This document shows positions 1 through 12,942 of a stretch of DNA of 64,000 nt, piece by piece. The position numbers and the translations under genes are program-made. Each line of letters starts with the position of its first letter. Position 1 is the first letter of the stretch. The notes under the pieces are model-generated. The model was not told the DNA's origin, did no database searches, and saw nothing but the letters and a program-made list of their open reading frames with translations. This DNA is from Pectinophora gossypiella (taxonomy: Eukaryota > Arthropoda > Insecta > Lepidoptera > Gelechiidae), in contig NC_065414.1 of the NCBI RefSeq assembly GCF_024362695.1, positions 4,853,501 through 4,917,500 of the forward strand, read 5' to 3'.

Positions 1-148
1 CTGACCTGTATTGGGCTGGTTATGCCTTCGCGGGTTGGGAGGTCAGACAGGCAATCGCTTCTGTAAAAAACCGGACCTGTCAAATCTTCAGGTTAGGTAA
101 GCGGTCCCTGTGAAAAACGGGATAATTCTAGGGAGATGATGACTACTA
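1..148 (+). repeat. LINE 3'-end fragment (RTE-like, lepidopteran)
   Basis: The window opens inside a sequence I recognise as a common lepidopteran LINE 3' end: an 'aaaaaccggacctgtcaaat' core near 67, then 'gtgaaaaacgggataa' and a short gatgatga-type tail near 138. The 5' part lies outside the window. The RTE assignment rests on memory of similar dispersed sequences, not on a visible ORF. Confidence 0.45.
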
Positions 149-539
149 AAGGTAAAAAAGGATCAAGAGCTTTTCCGCCTCGGTCTGTCTTTATTTAGTC
201 GCCGTTATCACTTGACGAGTCGAGAATGGAAAATAACCTCAACTCATAAAACGCTTAATTAGGTATTCTATAAGAACGAAATTCTTCTAACATTTTCCGA
301 ATGGTCCTTTATTTCTGTAATTGCTTTGAAACAATGACCCGTGGGACAGAAAAAGATATAGGTTATTAAATGATAAAGATATTACGACATTTTAATGTTA
401 TTGCGTAATCAAACATTCATATTAAACCCGAGTCATAATAAATTTGAAACAGCGAAATGCGGGCATTTGAATTAGAGCGACGTTTTGAGCGATAGCTTTT
501 CCTTTCAGCTACACAGGGTGTGAAAACTCGTAGCTTCGT

Positions 540-1026
540 TTTACCGTAGCGCAGTGGGCGGCTGCGGGTCGTAGCGGGCCGTAGCCGGGGCCGCCCGCCC
601 GACCGCTCTCCCTTCTACCTCGCACCTACGTCAGTCAGTCGAGATCGTGCCCGCTACCGCACCGCACGTCTGTGTCGTTCGGGCGTCACTGTGCGCACAA
701 TTTACGCCGATAGCGAATTCTCGAGTGCATTACAAATAATACGCGTATCTTATCGACAAACATTGTTCTTGCATCACATTGATCCCGTTACCTCAGCTTC
801 GCCTCCGCCGGCCGGACCCGCAAACAGGTGGCATATCAGTGCTATTATTGGGTGTTGATGTCGCTGAGTGTTGCAGTGCCCGGTGCCTAGTGTTAGTTTA
901 TTAGGAGAGTGCTAGAAGTGCAGTGGATCGTAAGAGCCACTGGCTCGGTTGTAACTGCTTTGTTTGTGGAGCAACATCGGATCGATATCAGCTGAGCCGA
1001 TTGCAGGATTGTCATTGCTTATCGCA
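540..1026 (+). promoter_or_regulatory. CpG-rich block with a possible non-coding first exon
   Basis: In an AT-rich background this block is GC- and CpG-rich (about 540-700) and holds arthropod initiator-like TCAGT motifs near 631-640. The downstream part runs to a consensus splice donor, CAG|GTAAAG, at 1026/1027. The only ATG I see in 780-1026 opens a very short ORF, so the exon would be 5' UTR. It could belong to the Ptpmeg2 gene 26 kb downstream or to another + strand gene. This is inference from composition and one splice site. Confidence 0.3.
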
Positions 1027-1030
1027 GGTA

Positions 1031-4000
1031 AAGTGTTATAACACTGCCCATTGACCTATTTCTTAACTAACTCTCCCCCAATTAGATAACATAATGTTTT
1101 TTTATGATTGTTTTTAGACAAAAACATACAAATCTCTGTGATGTTTATTGTTTCAAAACGAACGTTGCATTTAAACAGAAATAGAGTTCTACAAAATGTT
1201 CTGTAAATGTAGGTCAGCTAAGAAAGTTACTCAAATAAACGTAGCCGTGCTGAAGATATATTTTTTAAATAGTTTGGAGCGACTTTTGTTGTTGTTCGTT
1301 TATAGTATCAATTTCCTGGTGATCTTGATGCAACCTCTAGCTTGCCGTAAAGCTTAAAATTTGAATTGTAACCAACTTGTCGTAAACGTCTTCGAGTAAA
1401 TGGTTATCCTACATTTGCGTTAATGGCCGAACTTAATGAGTACGTGGTATTAACTCAGCTATTGCATGTAATTTTAGTAGTTCTCAACGTTTTTTTATGG
1501 CAGTAGAGTTAATGTAGCGTAGATTCCCACATATATGTCATTTACAGTAGGTGAAAAACGAAATACAAAACTAAAAAGAACTCACGATTGTAAATAAACA
1601 CCGGTCGGATGCTTTTGGGTGTACTAAATTAAATGGTATCGTGGTGTTTATGTAAAACAGGATGTAGGAGGAAGCGGTAGGAAACACGTTGTAAACTGCG
1701 GCCCTGAACATCGACACGACTCCATTGTGCCTTGTGGGAAACGTCTCCGGATACCTGACATAATGCCGTGTAATAAGTTTCATTACGTGACAACAATAGC
1801 TTATTCAATCCATGGGCAATTTGCGAAGTTAACCAAATGGAAGATAAAAGATTTAAACAAACCCCGGAGGCAGTGCCCGCGGTAGACTATTCAAGCTTTC
1901 TGAATATTTTACTCGATATTTAAAAATGTTTTTAGATAGTCTTAAAAATATACTCCCCGAAATTATCTAATCATAAATGGCATAAAAGTTTTATTTTTGT
2001 TTGTGGATGGCTTTTTATTTTAGATAATATATCACCAGAAAATGTTTTGTTTGGTTCAAATTAATATACCTACTCGCAAAATAATTGATTGGGGCTTAGT
2101 CACGCTAAAAATATCAGAGTGTGCGGTCGTTTAAATGGATATCGTTGTTCGGGATTTGTGGGCGAAATGAAAGCTGTATAGAGGGCTGAGGGATATTGTT
2201 GGGTGTAATAATATTGCGTCTTGTTATCAGAGCCATCAATCGATGGTTGATAGCTGGTGTCAGCGCCGCCGGGGCGGAAACTCTACGTCATCACTTGGTC
2301 GGGTACATCGCTAATTGGATAACACCGCGCATTTGGCAATCCTTCGCTCAAGCAATAAAAGCTACACTTTAATAGACCATTATTGGGTAACTACTTGATT
2401 TTGTTTCAAGGCAACGGAAAGTTTAAGCCATAAACATTGACACAGAATTTTCCACGTCTAATTGGAAATTAAATGAAAATAAAAATGTGTTTATTATCAG
2501 TAATAATACACCTAAACATTTATTTGCAAAGAAAAAAATGTACTTATTTTTTCTACGTAGCGTTTCTAAATATCTTTGTATAAATAACTAGTTTCTAAAT
2601 ACCTATTAAGGGTTCTAGAATCTTTTCACGAATACTCCGCGTAGGATTGACACGTGCAGACAAGATATTTATACCGCAATGAAATGTAATGTTACTTTTG
2701 TTTGTAACTTAAACCTACGATAGCGTTGCAACTCTTATTTCATTAAGCATGAAAAGTGCTTTACATAAATAACTTCTGTTGAATATACTTAATTACAGCA
2801 TGCGGCTAATATAATCAAGCCTTGAAATCACACAGCCATATTCGGCGAATAAGCTTCTTGGAAATTTTCTACCGATTTTTCATAAGCCTCGAAGTTTTAT
2901 GGCTAGCTACTAAAATGATATCATCGTATTTATTATAACTAAACGTTTTTTAACTTTGGAGTGCGGATAAAAACTTAAGGTTTCAGTAGGCGCGTGTAAC
3001 AGGTCCCCAACAAATAATTCATAATTTTCTTTACCATTGAGTATTTCCGCGTCCGAAATCCTATGATTCAATGTTCCCCTCTTCTGGTCCCGAGGCCGGG
3101 TAATTAATGATCGCACAGATAAACATCTTTCGAAGGAAAAAGATAATTTGTATTTCCCCAACCTCAACAAAAGTCGGTAGAGAGGTGCAACATTGTGCAA
3201 TCGATACGATACAAAGACATGACTACTTGCTAGGTAGGTATAATGCAGTGCATTGTCGGAGCAGCCTTTTGCCCTTGGCCTTAGATCGCTCGAAGTCGAG
3301 GCCACGTGCCGCGTCAACTACTCCACAAAAGCAAGAACGCTTCTTGTTTCTTCGAAAAGAATGTTTCTTAGCTGTGAACTACAATTTCTTTTATGAAACA
3401 AATCGGTTCAATAAAATACGAACACAAAAGGAAGACTTGAAACCACACTAGGTCAATGTTTAGGGTTATATAAGAACCTCGCGCTTCCGTCCGGCATGCA
3501 AACCGTGGTTCCGTTTCACAGTACTCATATTCATATATGTATATTACTGCTACTATATATATTTCCATGTTTATCTACGTGTTTTTAAAACCTTCCGTGT
3601 GGTTGAAACGTAATTGATAATGTTTCTTCCGTGTCAGAATGATTTAATCGCGCTAACCGGTGTAATGACGAATCGAGAACGATATGAACTTGTTGACCAC
3701 TAGTAACGCTTATATACAAGTTATATTCTAAAAGAGATATTATAATGCTCGATGTTTTCATTGAATATATTATATCTCGCATAATATACCACTTAAGACC
3801 CTTGTTCATATAAATGTCCCCCCTCGGGTGTGATGATTGTCGGCTTGTGTTCTGTTATCGGAGGCAATGTGGGCGCGACCAGTCTCGGAGATCAAGGTCA
3901 CGGTACCTCAGAGGTCGCGTGCGCGCCTCCGAATTGTTTATTACCCATTATAATTGCCCATTCTAGTTAAACGTCCCGTCAAACTAGTTCCATTGCTACT

Positions 4001-6485
4001 TTTATCTTGACTGTCGTTTGATAGCTCTTACGATTTTATTTACATCTATTTGCAAGTGAGTGGGCAGCCGGATTGGCACATCGCGTGTTTTATTTGCAGA
4101 CAATAAAATATCACAAATGCCAAGTGTAGTCAAAGTCAAATGTCAAGAGTTAAATGGCTCTTAAATCATAGTCAGACTTCAAGTTATCTACTTGAAACAA
4201 ACAAAACACTGAAGACGAAGTATGATATCACGTCTTTTATCAAAATGCGAAAATATTATTTTAAGCGAACCACGACGCAATATAACGACTGCTACGGAGA
4301 TACTAATGTTTGCAAGTTAGTTTTTTGTAAGCCATCATATAAATAGCAATTATTAAAATAAACAATAACGTACTTGGAATTGCTCCGCGAATCCTTTACT
4401 TTTGGTTACTCTTATGTATGACGGTAGCCGTTTTTACCACGGTTTTATTATTTACTCTAAATAGTCTGAATATTAGTTACTGTTTGTATGAGTCCAATAT
4501 TTATATTGATTTCTATTTCCACTGAAACGAATCTGTTCATGCTTGTGGAGGCAATATTGACATTACAATATTTTTGAAGCCTGTTCTGTCATGGGAATGT
4601 AGTTAACCCGGGCATTCTTCTACATTGTAGCACTTGATAAATGTAAATAATTTACTACTAACTACTAATTTTACTGTTTTCGAGGTATGTATAATAAGTA
4701 AACATAGATTAGAAATCACTGTTATCACAGATATAGCTAATATGCGTGATACTGTTAATACGTATCACTATAGGTAGATATTATAATATCTATATTTATA
4801 TCAAATATATAATATATTTGTATAACGTACGTTTTGTAAATGCGTCATCTCCTCGCTATTTACTTGAATGAACTCAAGTTACGTTGTAATAAAAACAAGT
4901 CTTTTCAATGTAAATATTCTAATTATGTTTAATTTGCAACAGTCCGTGGTATCTTCCATTTAACCATTAGAAATGTATTTAATTCATTGTTATTATTTAT
5001 TTTCTTAGACAATAAGTTCTTAACAGAAAAGTTGCGCATCATTGGCAGCGATATAAATATAAACATTATGCTTATTTTACAATATTGGCAAGATCCACTC
5101 ATAAACTAGTATGTAGACCTCTTTATATTTATATGTAATACAAGGTTCTGATTTTTGGGTTTACTTCAAAGGCATACCACTTGGTTGGAGCGCTAGAGGC
5201 TTTCTTTTGGTCCGGTGTACAGCTGCTTCTGTGCAGAAACCAGCTTTTCGAATCGTTATCGCACACACAGAACAAACAAGTTGGACTTCGTCTCTTACAG
5301 GATATCTTATATGCCAACATAGCTGTTACACGCGCGGGACTACATTGTAGAATATATACGGCTATACACATATTTGATATGGTAACTTATTGACAAACAG
5401 CCCGACCAGAATCACAACAAATTCGACAAATCCATTATTTACCATTACATCAGTTTAATGTTATCGTGTCTGACCACTTATAAGCCATTATTTCAACATT
5501 GTGTGTTCATTGATGTAGTGATGATTGATGTATCGGTTGTTCCACGTTATCCTTTGGTGATGTTTATGGACACTTGCTTCTTTTTATTGTATATTGGAGC
5601 TATAGTTTACTCTACGTTATTGGTGAAAGTATATTCTTATTTGTTTCTATCGACTTTGGATCAACGATATCGTCGTTTGATCTCAATATCACGTGATGGA
5701 AAGTGTCGTAGCTGTAACACGCTTACCTAGTAAAATGCTTTAATTACTCTGCATTTTAAAGTGAAAAGCCAGAGAGAAGACAGTATGTCGAGGTAAGTTA
5801 TTATACAGTTATTGGCATATACAGGATATTTGTTATTCCCTCCCTCTTGAAACTTTTAAGGATAAAAATACCAATGATTCCGAACTAAATAAGCTTTATA
5901 AATAGAACAACTCCCCAGATCCTTTTCTTAGGAAGGCTTCTATCTTCGTTCAGCGGAATGGCCTGGAGGCACGGCCAAAGCTACCCCGGAATGTGCCTCG
6001 TTTAGCGCCACTCAGGAAACACGTGTAGGGTCTCAAGGGTAAACCTACGGAAGCGTGCTTCTTAATATCGCACGTTCCTTCGAGATTTTTTAGACATTTA
6101 TAGGTTTTACACCGGACAAGTATTGGAACACTCCATCATGCCGCCGGTACGGGTTGGTAGTAGGTTTATATTATCGAGTAAACAGCACATGTTTGTCGCT
6201 TACAAAACTTTACCCAGTAATGTAATACACTGGACTAATACCCAAGCATCAACTCATAAATGTAATCATACGAGTACCTACCTATAATTTAAATATCATG
6301 TGTTCATTGATGGGTGTTCGTTGTCTCGTTCTCGAGATGTTTTTACACCCGCGATGTTGACGCTCACCTTGAAACGTGATCACGTGTCTGTGAGTCACGG
6401 ACCGCGGCAATGCGCAGTAATCTCAGTCATAGTAAACAACATCCGTACACAATTACAGGTAGGTGTTCAGTGTCCGGCTTTGAAA
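1031..6485. other. AT-rich non-coding stretch
   Basis: No convincing exon or RNA gene is seen. Open frames here are short, lack known motifs and use AT-rich low-complexity residues. It is either intron of a gene starting at the CpG-rich block or intergenic DNA. Confidence 0.5.
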
Positions 6486-6489
6486 AAAA

Positions 6490-6712
6490 GCTCTTAACAA
6501 AAAAAAAGAAATAGGTATGTGACAGCACGCAAAACAACCCACACTGACAGGTAACATATATCCGTTCAAAGACACTCGTAAGTAGGATACAATGAACAAA
6601 TACCTTATTTTTAAATAAATGTTTTCCAAGCTTAAGAATCGAACCTGAACCTGTTGCACAACAGGCAAGCCCTCTACCGACAGATGTCCGTCGTCAAAAT
6701 TTTTACAAGTCA
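6490..6712 (-). repeat. tRNA-derived SINE, minus strand
   Basis: Read on the minus strand, about 6712-6635 resembles a tRNA: an A-box-like 'gtcggtagagggc' followed at tRNA spacing by a B-box-like 'aggttcgattct'. An unrelated body and a T-rich stretch (6495-6510) follow. The cloverleaf is too degraded for a functional tRNA, which is the usual state of a SINE head. Confidence 0.45.
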
Positions 6713-6719
6713 TGCTGTT

Positions 6720-7535
6720 CTTGTAGACAATAAAGCGCCTCTTTCAGCACGCTATACATTCCATGACGTAATGGACGCGTGGGCCCAACTTAATAACCGT
6801 TTTTGTCACCTGCTATAATAATTATAATATAATCCTGAGATCCTTCCTCAGAAAGAAGTATTCGTTCAACCTTGTGCAGAAGCAAAACGTAGCGTGCAAA
6901 ATAAATACATATTAGTGTAAAATACGAATAGTGAGCAACGCTCTATTTACCCTTTTATTTAACAGCAAGACTTCGTTTCGATACTTTATTGTTTCCATGG
7001 CACAGTCAATTTGGAACGTAGCTTCAGATTGCACATATATCAAAACAAACACTTTTATTGCGCACAAACAAAAAAAAATACGTCGTTATTCCGCATTTTA
7101 CTGTTGCAATTTATTTCCATTCTGTCATTAAAACGTTTTTCGTCGCAATCACTTGATGGTCTCTGCGATTATTATATTTGACAAAAAAATTCAGAAGTTA
7201 TTCAAAGTAATTTTGTTGGAGAGTTCTTTGGGGGTAATTACTTAATTACTCATGAAACGTATTTTCCCACTCGACCTGTTTGTCTTCTTTATTTATTTGT
7301 TTATTATGAATTGTAAGGTTACATTTATAGGTTGGTTTACATTTACAATGATATAAGTGGGACGCAGTATTATTTATTAGTGACTTAAAACATTTTTGCG
7401 TATGTGTACTTGTTTAAAAAAATATTTATATAGGAGTAATGAAACGGCCTGAAATAATTTACCATCAAGACTGCACCTCCTGACACTTTGCTTGGAGTAC
7501 TTTAGAGTGACTTCGTTCTTGGAGAGGTTTTCTTT
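6720..7535. other. non-coding stretch
   Basis: AT-rich sequence between the SINE and the LINE insertion. I see no exon, RNA gene or strong repeat. Confidence 0.4.
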
Positions 7536-7550
7536 TCTGTTAGGACGATC
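7536..7550. repeat. 15-bp target-site duplication (left)
   Basis: 'tctgttaggacgatc' occurs here and again at 9237-9251, exactly bracketing the LINE fragment. It is the expected product of target-primed reverse transcription. Confidence 0.75.
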
Positions 7551-9236
7551 GTCAGGTTGTCGTCTCGTCGCGGGCGCAGCCCGCGACGGGGGGACACCTT
7601 CGGGGCATTGCCCCCCTGGTGAAGCGGCTCTCGCCGCCCGCAAATACGGGCGGGGCACGGGGGCGGGCTACGGCGGGCGAGATTCGCCCCTCCGTAAGCC
7701 CTGTCGATTCCGGTGGTGCCGCCGGCGAGTCAGCCCACTGGGTGAGACCCTGTTGAGGGAGGCCCGGTGAGCGACTTCCAGCCAGGCGGCACATTTCTTC
7801 TCTAGTCCGAGGTGTGAGCCGGCGAGCTCGGGTCCGAGTGTTCGGACCGGCTCAAGCCGGCGGGTGTTCTATTTGAGACTTTGTTGTTTTTATGGGGAGA
7901 AAAAGACATATAGATATAAGTAGATAAAGTTAATATAAATACACATACATAAACTATAATACAAGTTAAGAAAAAGAAAGACGAAGAAAGAGGGGATAGA
8001 ACCCATAAAAACAACAGAAGAGGTCAATCCGGTGAGTCAATCCGGTGGGCCGCCGGCGAGGTCGAAGCCATCAGACAGTGATGGCTGTCCTCGAGCCGGC
8101 GGTCTTGGTCAGTCCAGTGTTGGGGCCGCATCCTCGTCGAGCTCTTCCACCTCAACTAGCTCGCGAGGATACGGTTTCCAATCCGGTGGGCGCGCGTGGT
8201 ACGGAGCCAGATTTCGAAGGTGCTCGAAATCTGACTCGTCCGCGCGCGCGAACATCCTGGTCGAGAGCTTGGAGATGAAGTCATCCAAGGTCTCGACTTT
8301 AAGGTCCCTCCGAATAACCTCGTTGCGGACGAATCTCGGCGCGTCCACGATGATACGCAACGCCTTGGACTGCTGGGCCCGCAGTCTTTGGCGATTGGTC
8401 TCTGAGACCAATGCGTACCACGCGGGGGCGGCATAGGTAAGCCGTGACCTGATGTACGCCTTATACACGCCGAGCTTCATGCGCAGCGGGAGACTCGATC
8501 GGAGAATGGGCCGGAGCAGAGCAGTGGCAGCCCCTGCCTGTCCGACCACATTCTTCGCGTGCTGGGCCATGGTGAGGTGTCGGTCTATGGTCACGCCCAG
8601 GTATTTAGCCTGGTTGGACCACCCAATCTCCTCCCCATGCAGCGTCAAGTTCGGGGGATCCAGCCGACCACGCCCCACGGTGATCGCTTGGGTTTTACCC
8701 ACGTTCACCGACAATCTCCACTTTGCCAGCCAAGCAGGGAGGGCATCCAGTGTACGCTGCATCTTCTTCGCGGCGTGCTTGAGATTCAAGGACGTCGAGA
8801 AGAAGGCAGCGTCGTCGGCGTACAGCGCCAACTTGGAGCCTCCCTCCACAGGGATGTCGTCTGTGTACCTGGAGTAGCAAACCGGAGATAGGCAGCTACC
8901 CTGGGGAACTCCCGCAGCGATCGAACGGACTTGAGAGAGGGCGCCTTCCACTGCCACCTGGAAGCGCCTGTTCTCTAAGAAGGTGGCCACAGTCTTAACG
9001 ACTCGCCGTGGAGTCGTAGACGTGGACAGCTTGTACACCAAGCCCGGATGCCATACGCGGTCGAACGCCTTCTCCATGTCAAGGAATACTGCTACGGTGG
9101 TCTCCCTCTTGTTGAGGCCCGCCGTCAGATCGTGCAGCACCCTTGACAGTTGAAGGGTCGTGGAGTGCTCGGCTCGAAAGCCAAATTGCTCCTCGCGTGG
9201 CATGATGTGGGGTATCATGTGACGGAGAAGAAGTCT
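7551..9236 (-). mobile_element. 5'-truncated Jockey-like non-LTR retrotransposon
   Basis: A 1.69-kb, GC-rich insertion (its surroundings are AT-rich) bracketed by a 15-bp direct repeat. On the minus strand it carries the C-terminal part of a reverse transcriptase (9236-8109) and then about 560 bp of 3' UTR ending in a strong hairpin around 7568-7590. The endonuclease and the first part of the RT are absent, the usual 5' truncation. The 3' end has no poly(A) or clear simple-repeat tail. The 3' UTR contains an AT-rich block flanked by a 14-bp inverted repeat (7882-7895 / 8008-8021). The clade is judged by residue style, not by a tree. Confidence 0.8.
8109..9236 (-). pseudogene. reverse transcriptase C-terminal fragment of the LINE
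   Basis: This open frame encodes about 375 residues of a non-LTR reverse transcriptase. Visible landmarks in order are an 'FGFRAEHSTTLQL' block, 'FLDMEKAFDRVWH' (motif A, with the aspartate), 'GVPQGSCLSP' (motif B), the catalytic 'YADDAAFF' (motif C), 'KYLGVTID' (thumb) and a C-terminal helical region as in Jockey-group ORF2. The stop is at 8109-8111. The open frame extends a few codons past the insertion into the target duplication and flank (to 9260), so its apparent start methionine is not an element start. The fragment lacks the endonuclease and cannot be autonomous. Confidence 0.85.
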
Positions 9237-9251
9237 TCTGTTAGGACGATC
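9237..9251. repeat. 15-bp target-site duplication (right)
   Basis: Identical to 7536-7550. It marks the 5'-truncated end of the minus-strand LINE. Confidence 0.75.
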
Positions 9252-10235
9252 ATATATCATCTCGTTTTTATAGGGAATGTTCTACAGAACATAATGTACT
9301 ATAAGGGTAGATAGATAGTACTCAATAGTCACATTGTAAATAAATAAGTAGGTAATAAAAATACATTGATTGCGAATATGCGACAGATTTGTCTCTATTG
9401 TCCCCTATCATGTAGCAGCACTGACTTTCATCGTATTTTCCTGTCTACAAATATCACAGCTTGTTTACCTTCCTTTGTGCGGCAGGAAGGTATTCCTGTG
9501 TATCCACAAATCCATTATGAGCTTGCAAATAATATGACCGTCTCACCTCTACAATGTGATAATTAATATTAATTCTTCACTGTTAAGTTACAAACTACGT
9601 TAACACGTCGGCTAATTAATTGATTTTACTCAGAAAATGTCACAATAGGGACTGCGCCGTATTATTATTATAAGGAAAGCGCCGGTTGGTGATATTCCAT
9701 CAGGTTAATTGTGGATTGTATCGACAATAAACTTTGTAATTGACAAATATACCCAAAAAGTTATAGTTGTAAAAGAAAACGCTTGAAAAGTTTTAGCAAA
9801 CATGTCGTTCAACTTGGATAACACCCTGATATCCGATGGGATGAAACGGATTTATCGAAATACATTTGGGAATGAAAATTGACATTTACGCGATAGTTTT
9901 TCCAATAGGTATACTTTTAGGTCGCACAAAACTGACACACTTACCTAGATGTTAAAGAGGTAGAGCGATTATATTTTGCGTCTTAAATAATGAATTGATG
10001 AATTAGCAGTTATAGTGTACGAGCATATCATTTGCATATAATAAAAAGGTCCAGCAAATTAACACGACGTAAATTATGTTTGAGATTAAAATTTATATAA
10101 TAAAATTTATAATTGCTTTAATAGGCGACCTTTAGATCGCATTTTGTGATATAGGTAACTTATTAATTTTACATTGTTTGCGGTTTACGCGGTTATTATC
10201 ATAATTAAAACAGATAATACCTTGTTCTTTTCGCC
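9252..10235. other. AT-rich non-coding stretch
   Basis: No exon seen. A short block at about 10189-10213 recurs nearly exactly at 36938-36962 in a Ptpmeg2 intron, so it is part of a dispersed repeat. Confidence 0.4.
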
Positions 10236-10237
10236 TT

Positions 10238-10336
10238 CAAATCAGGGATATGAGATTCCCGATATTTCAACACTGTTGCAAGTCTCATAATCACGGGATG
10301 ACTGAAATATCGGAAGTCTCATACACCTGATTTTAA
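10238..10336. repeat. short fold-back element (about 100 bp)
   Basis: The ends are inverted and imperfect: the left arm has 'atcagggatatgagattccc' and the right arm is its near reverse complement, with 'gatatttca' and 'tgaaatatc' facing each other inside. I recognise similar hairpins as dispersed lepidopteran repeats. No coding capacity. Confidence 0.5.
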
Positions 10337-10339
10337 CGC

Positions 10340-11495
10340 CGTAAGAACCTTATTCATTCGTCAAACATCAAGCACCCTCTTGACATCAGGGGTTCAGTAG
10401 AAAGCACTGATATCGGTCACGGACAGTCACGGTTAGTATTACTAAAGACGATCAGCGTAGGTAGCGCTTAGTTTTCAATTAGGCGGAGGAGTCGCGATGT
10501 GCGGTCATCGCTGGGTTGCGGTTGGTACCATAGATCATAGAAATAAGAACTCGGTTGGTAATGACAGTGTCTTGGCGCTATTGGCACACGCAGTATGTTT
10601 TATTTTATGTCACATTTCATATTAGCAAAAGGTTATCCTTATAAATCACCCATATGACATGTAAGACCGCTGAATTTACTCTACTAGGACTTACATTAAT
10701 ATTCGTTTGTTGCTGTGCAAGTGGTTAAAGAGTATCTGTTTCAAATAAGTAAAACAAATCACCGCGATCGATCGTTACCTGGCGCTAATTAAAAAGCATC
10801 GCTAGCGCAACTGATTACATGGCTAATTTAAAAATGTATCGTGTCAGCGCTTAGTTCTCAATTAGGCAGAGTCGCTTGCGCTACCGCTAGGTTTCGGTCG
10901 GGATGATTAATATCCGGGAAGGTCGCGTCGTGACGTCATCAGGCCCCGCTACCTCCGCTTCCGCCGCCATATGTAGAATTGCACGTTGCACGCCAAAACT
11001 GCCGTGAACCGACATTTACAATTAGTTCCACTTGTGTAAGACTTTCGGCAAGAAGGCCAAGAAGTTATCTCCAAGTCTATCGCGAAAATAAAACACGTTT
11101 AGATGAAACTAAGCTACAAGTTGATTCGAACTCCTCGTGGCTCTGCCTATCGAACTAGAAATACTTGCGAGGGATTATGAATGAATACATGTGTTTATTT
11201 TATACATATAAAACTGTTCGCTAAACATATCAATTGTTTTGTATTGTATCAATCCAAGCTTTCGTCCGCACATGAAAAAATACAAAACATATAATATGTA
11301 TGTGTCAGATTTACAGTGAATTCGCCTTTGCTTTCTAAAATAGCATCTGCAATGTGCTTCGTGTAACGTGTGGGCGGGTTTTAATTAACTTTTCTCGGGA
11401 AATCGCCTGCAGTAGATGTGACGTCACTCAGTAACAAGTTACTCGTGTAGGCATTACGAATTTTCTGCACCATTGGTATTTACTTAATCCAATGT
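10340..11495. other. non-coding stretch with duplicated and CRE-bearing blocks
   Basis: Two similar blocks about 384 bp apart (around 10464 and 10848) share 'gcgcttagtt.tcaattagg'. The second leads into a CpG-rich patch containing the palindrome TGACGTCA at 10931-10938; a further TGACGTCA lies at 11419-11426. This could be a regulatory region or an alternative promoter. No ORF supports an exon. Confidence 0.3.
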
Positions 11496-11500
11496 GAAGA

Positions 11501-11654
11501 TCAGAAGATGTACTGTGATTGTAATTATATGTCACGATACTTTTGGTTCCAAAAGTAGAAAGTGAAATTATATAATATTAGATTCTGCAATTTATTTCTT
11601 TCTCTACTTTTTCAACCAAAGTATCGTGACACATTATTCACAGTACATCTTCTC
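11501..11654. repeat. fold-back MITE (about 154 bp)
   Basis: Long imperfect inverted repeat: 'agaagatgtactgtga' plus 'tgtcacgatact' on the left, with the reverse complement of both, in mirrored order, on the right (about 11616-11654). The central loop is AT-rich. No ORF. Confidence 0.6.
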
Positions 11655-11659
11655 TGGGC

Positions 11660-12940
11660 GCTACAGAAGCGATTTAATATAAATGCAAGCAAGATAGGAG
11701 AAGTTTAAAGTTCAACTCCACATTATCTAACAGCTTATGCATAAAGTTGAGATTCAGCCTGCGATACCACAGCAATTTTGGCGAAACTTCTATGGAATTG
11801 ACTAGTTTGCAAACATAGTAAGAGTTTAACGGATAATTTAGACATTAAATTTAATTGTTTCTGGTATTATAAACGAAATTTCCATAAAAACTTGGGTTAT
11901 AAGGGTTGGGTGTTTGAAACAGGTATTTTCAAGCTGTGGGTAAGAATATTTACCTGGTTCTGGGTACATTCTGCGCATACTTGGTTGACGCAGTGTTTGC
12001 TTAGCTCGGAACATCTTCGTGCTCTAGATACTTACTTGCTCGGGATAACTTTACAACCTCGTCCATACTCTTAACAATTACAAAGGTTTCCCTGTGGTAA
12101 TACGACGCTGCGTTTGCATGTAATACTTATTCCTTTGTAGTTGGAAGGAGCGTATTTAGTATAAAGTTTCATAAATGTGATGGGACAGAAACCATCGTTG
12201 TTAAATCACGAGGTCTCTTTATGTCTGGTCCTTTCCCATTTTTTCGGGATGATAATCCTATTTCTCACCGCGAGTGATACCTTCATGAGCACTTTGCAAA
12301 ATGATTAGAATTCAGAATTTCTATTCTACCGCTTGTGAACTTACACCTTTAAAGCGACCTTTGAAGTATTTTATCGAAAATACCTGGAAGCATTGAACTT
12401 GTGCAATTTAAACGTCGAAGAGTGCACTCGAGTGGTTATAATAAAAATGTATTTCTATTTTTACCCGGAGCGGTGCTCGGCGACCTTTATAATACGAGGT
12501 GCTCCGCAAGCCCACGTGTAGCATTAATCAACTTTGTCAAACAATTGACCTTTCCGTTATAACGCCAATTTGTAATTTAGCATGTATGAAGTGGTAACTA
12601 AACCAATACTTGAAAGTACGTACGATGAAACTAACTATACGATTGTAAGTACAGTTTATATTTAATTTATAGAATTCAAATTGATACTAAAACAGAAAGC
12701 GAAAGTCAAAGAGTTTTGAGTTAGATCCTGAATAAACAACTGAAATAGGTACTTAATTCGTTTTTTATTGTGTTTATACGTACCGTAATAGGAACGCGGA
12801 TATTATATACAGGTGGAACAACCTTTGAAGTTGACATTTTATTAATAATTCCGAGACAACAAATTATGAAAATATGTTTTTATACAAAAAAAATACATTG
12901 CAAGCAGAAATACAAGTTAGGTACCTATTACATAAAAGAA
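11660..12940. other. non-coding stretch
   Basis: AT-rich sequence without a recognisable exon, RNA gene or strong repeat. Confidence 0.4.
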
Positions 12941-12942
12941 AC

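Noticed and set aside
5129..5371. Minus-strand 80-codon frame with a Cys-rich stretch
   Set aside because: No known domain and an overlapping plus-strand frame of similar length; probably chance.
8032..8891. Plus-strand ORFs over the LINE
   Set aside because: Shadows of the minus-strand reverse transcriptase frame in GC-rich DNA.
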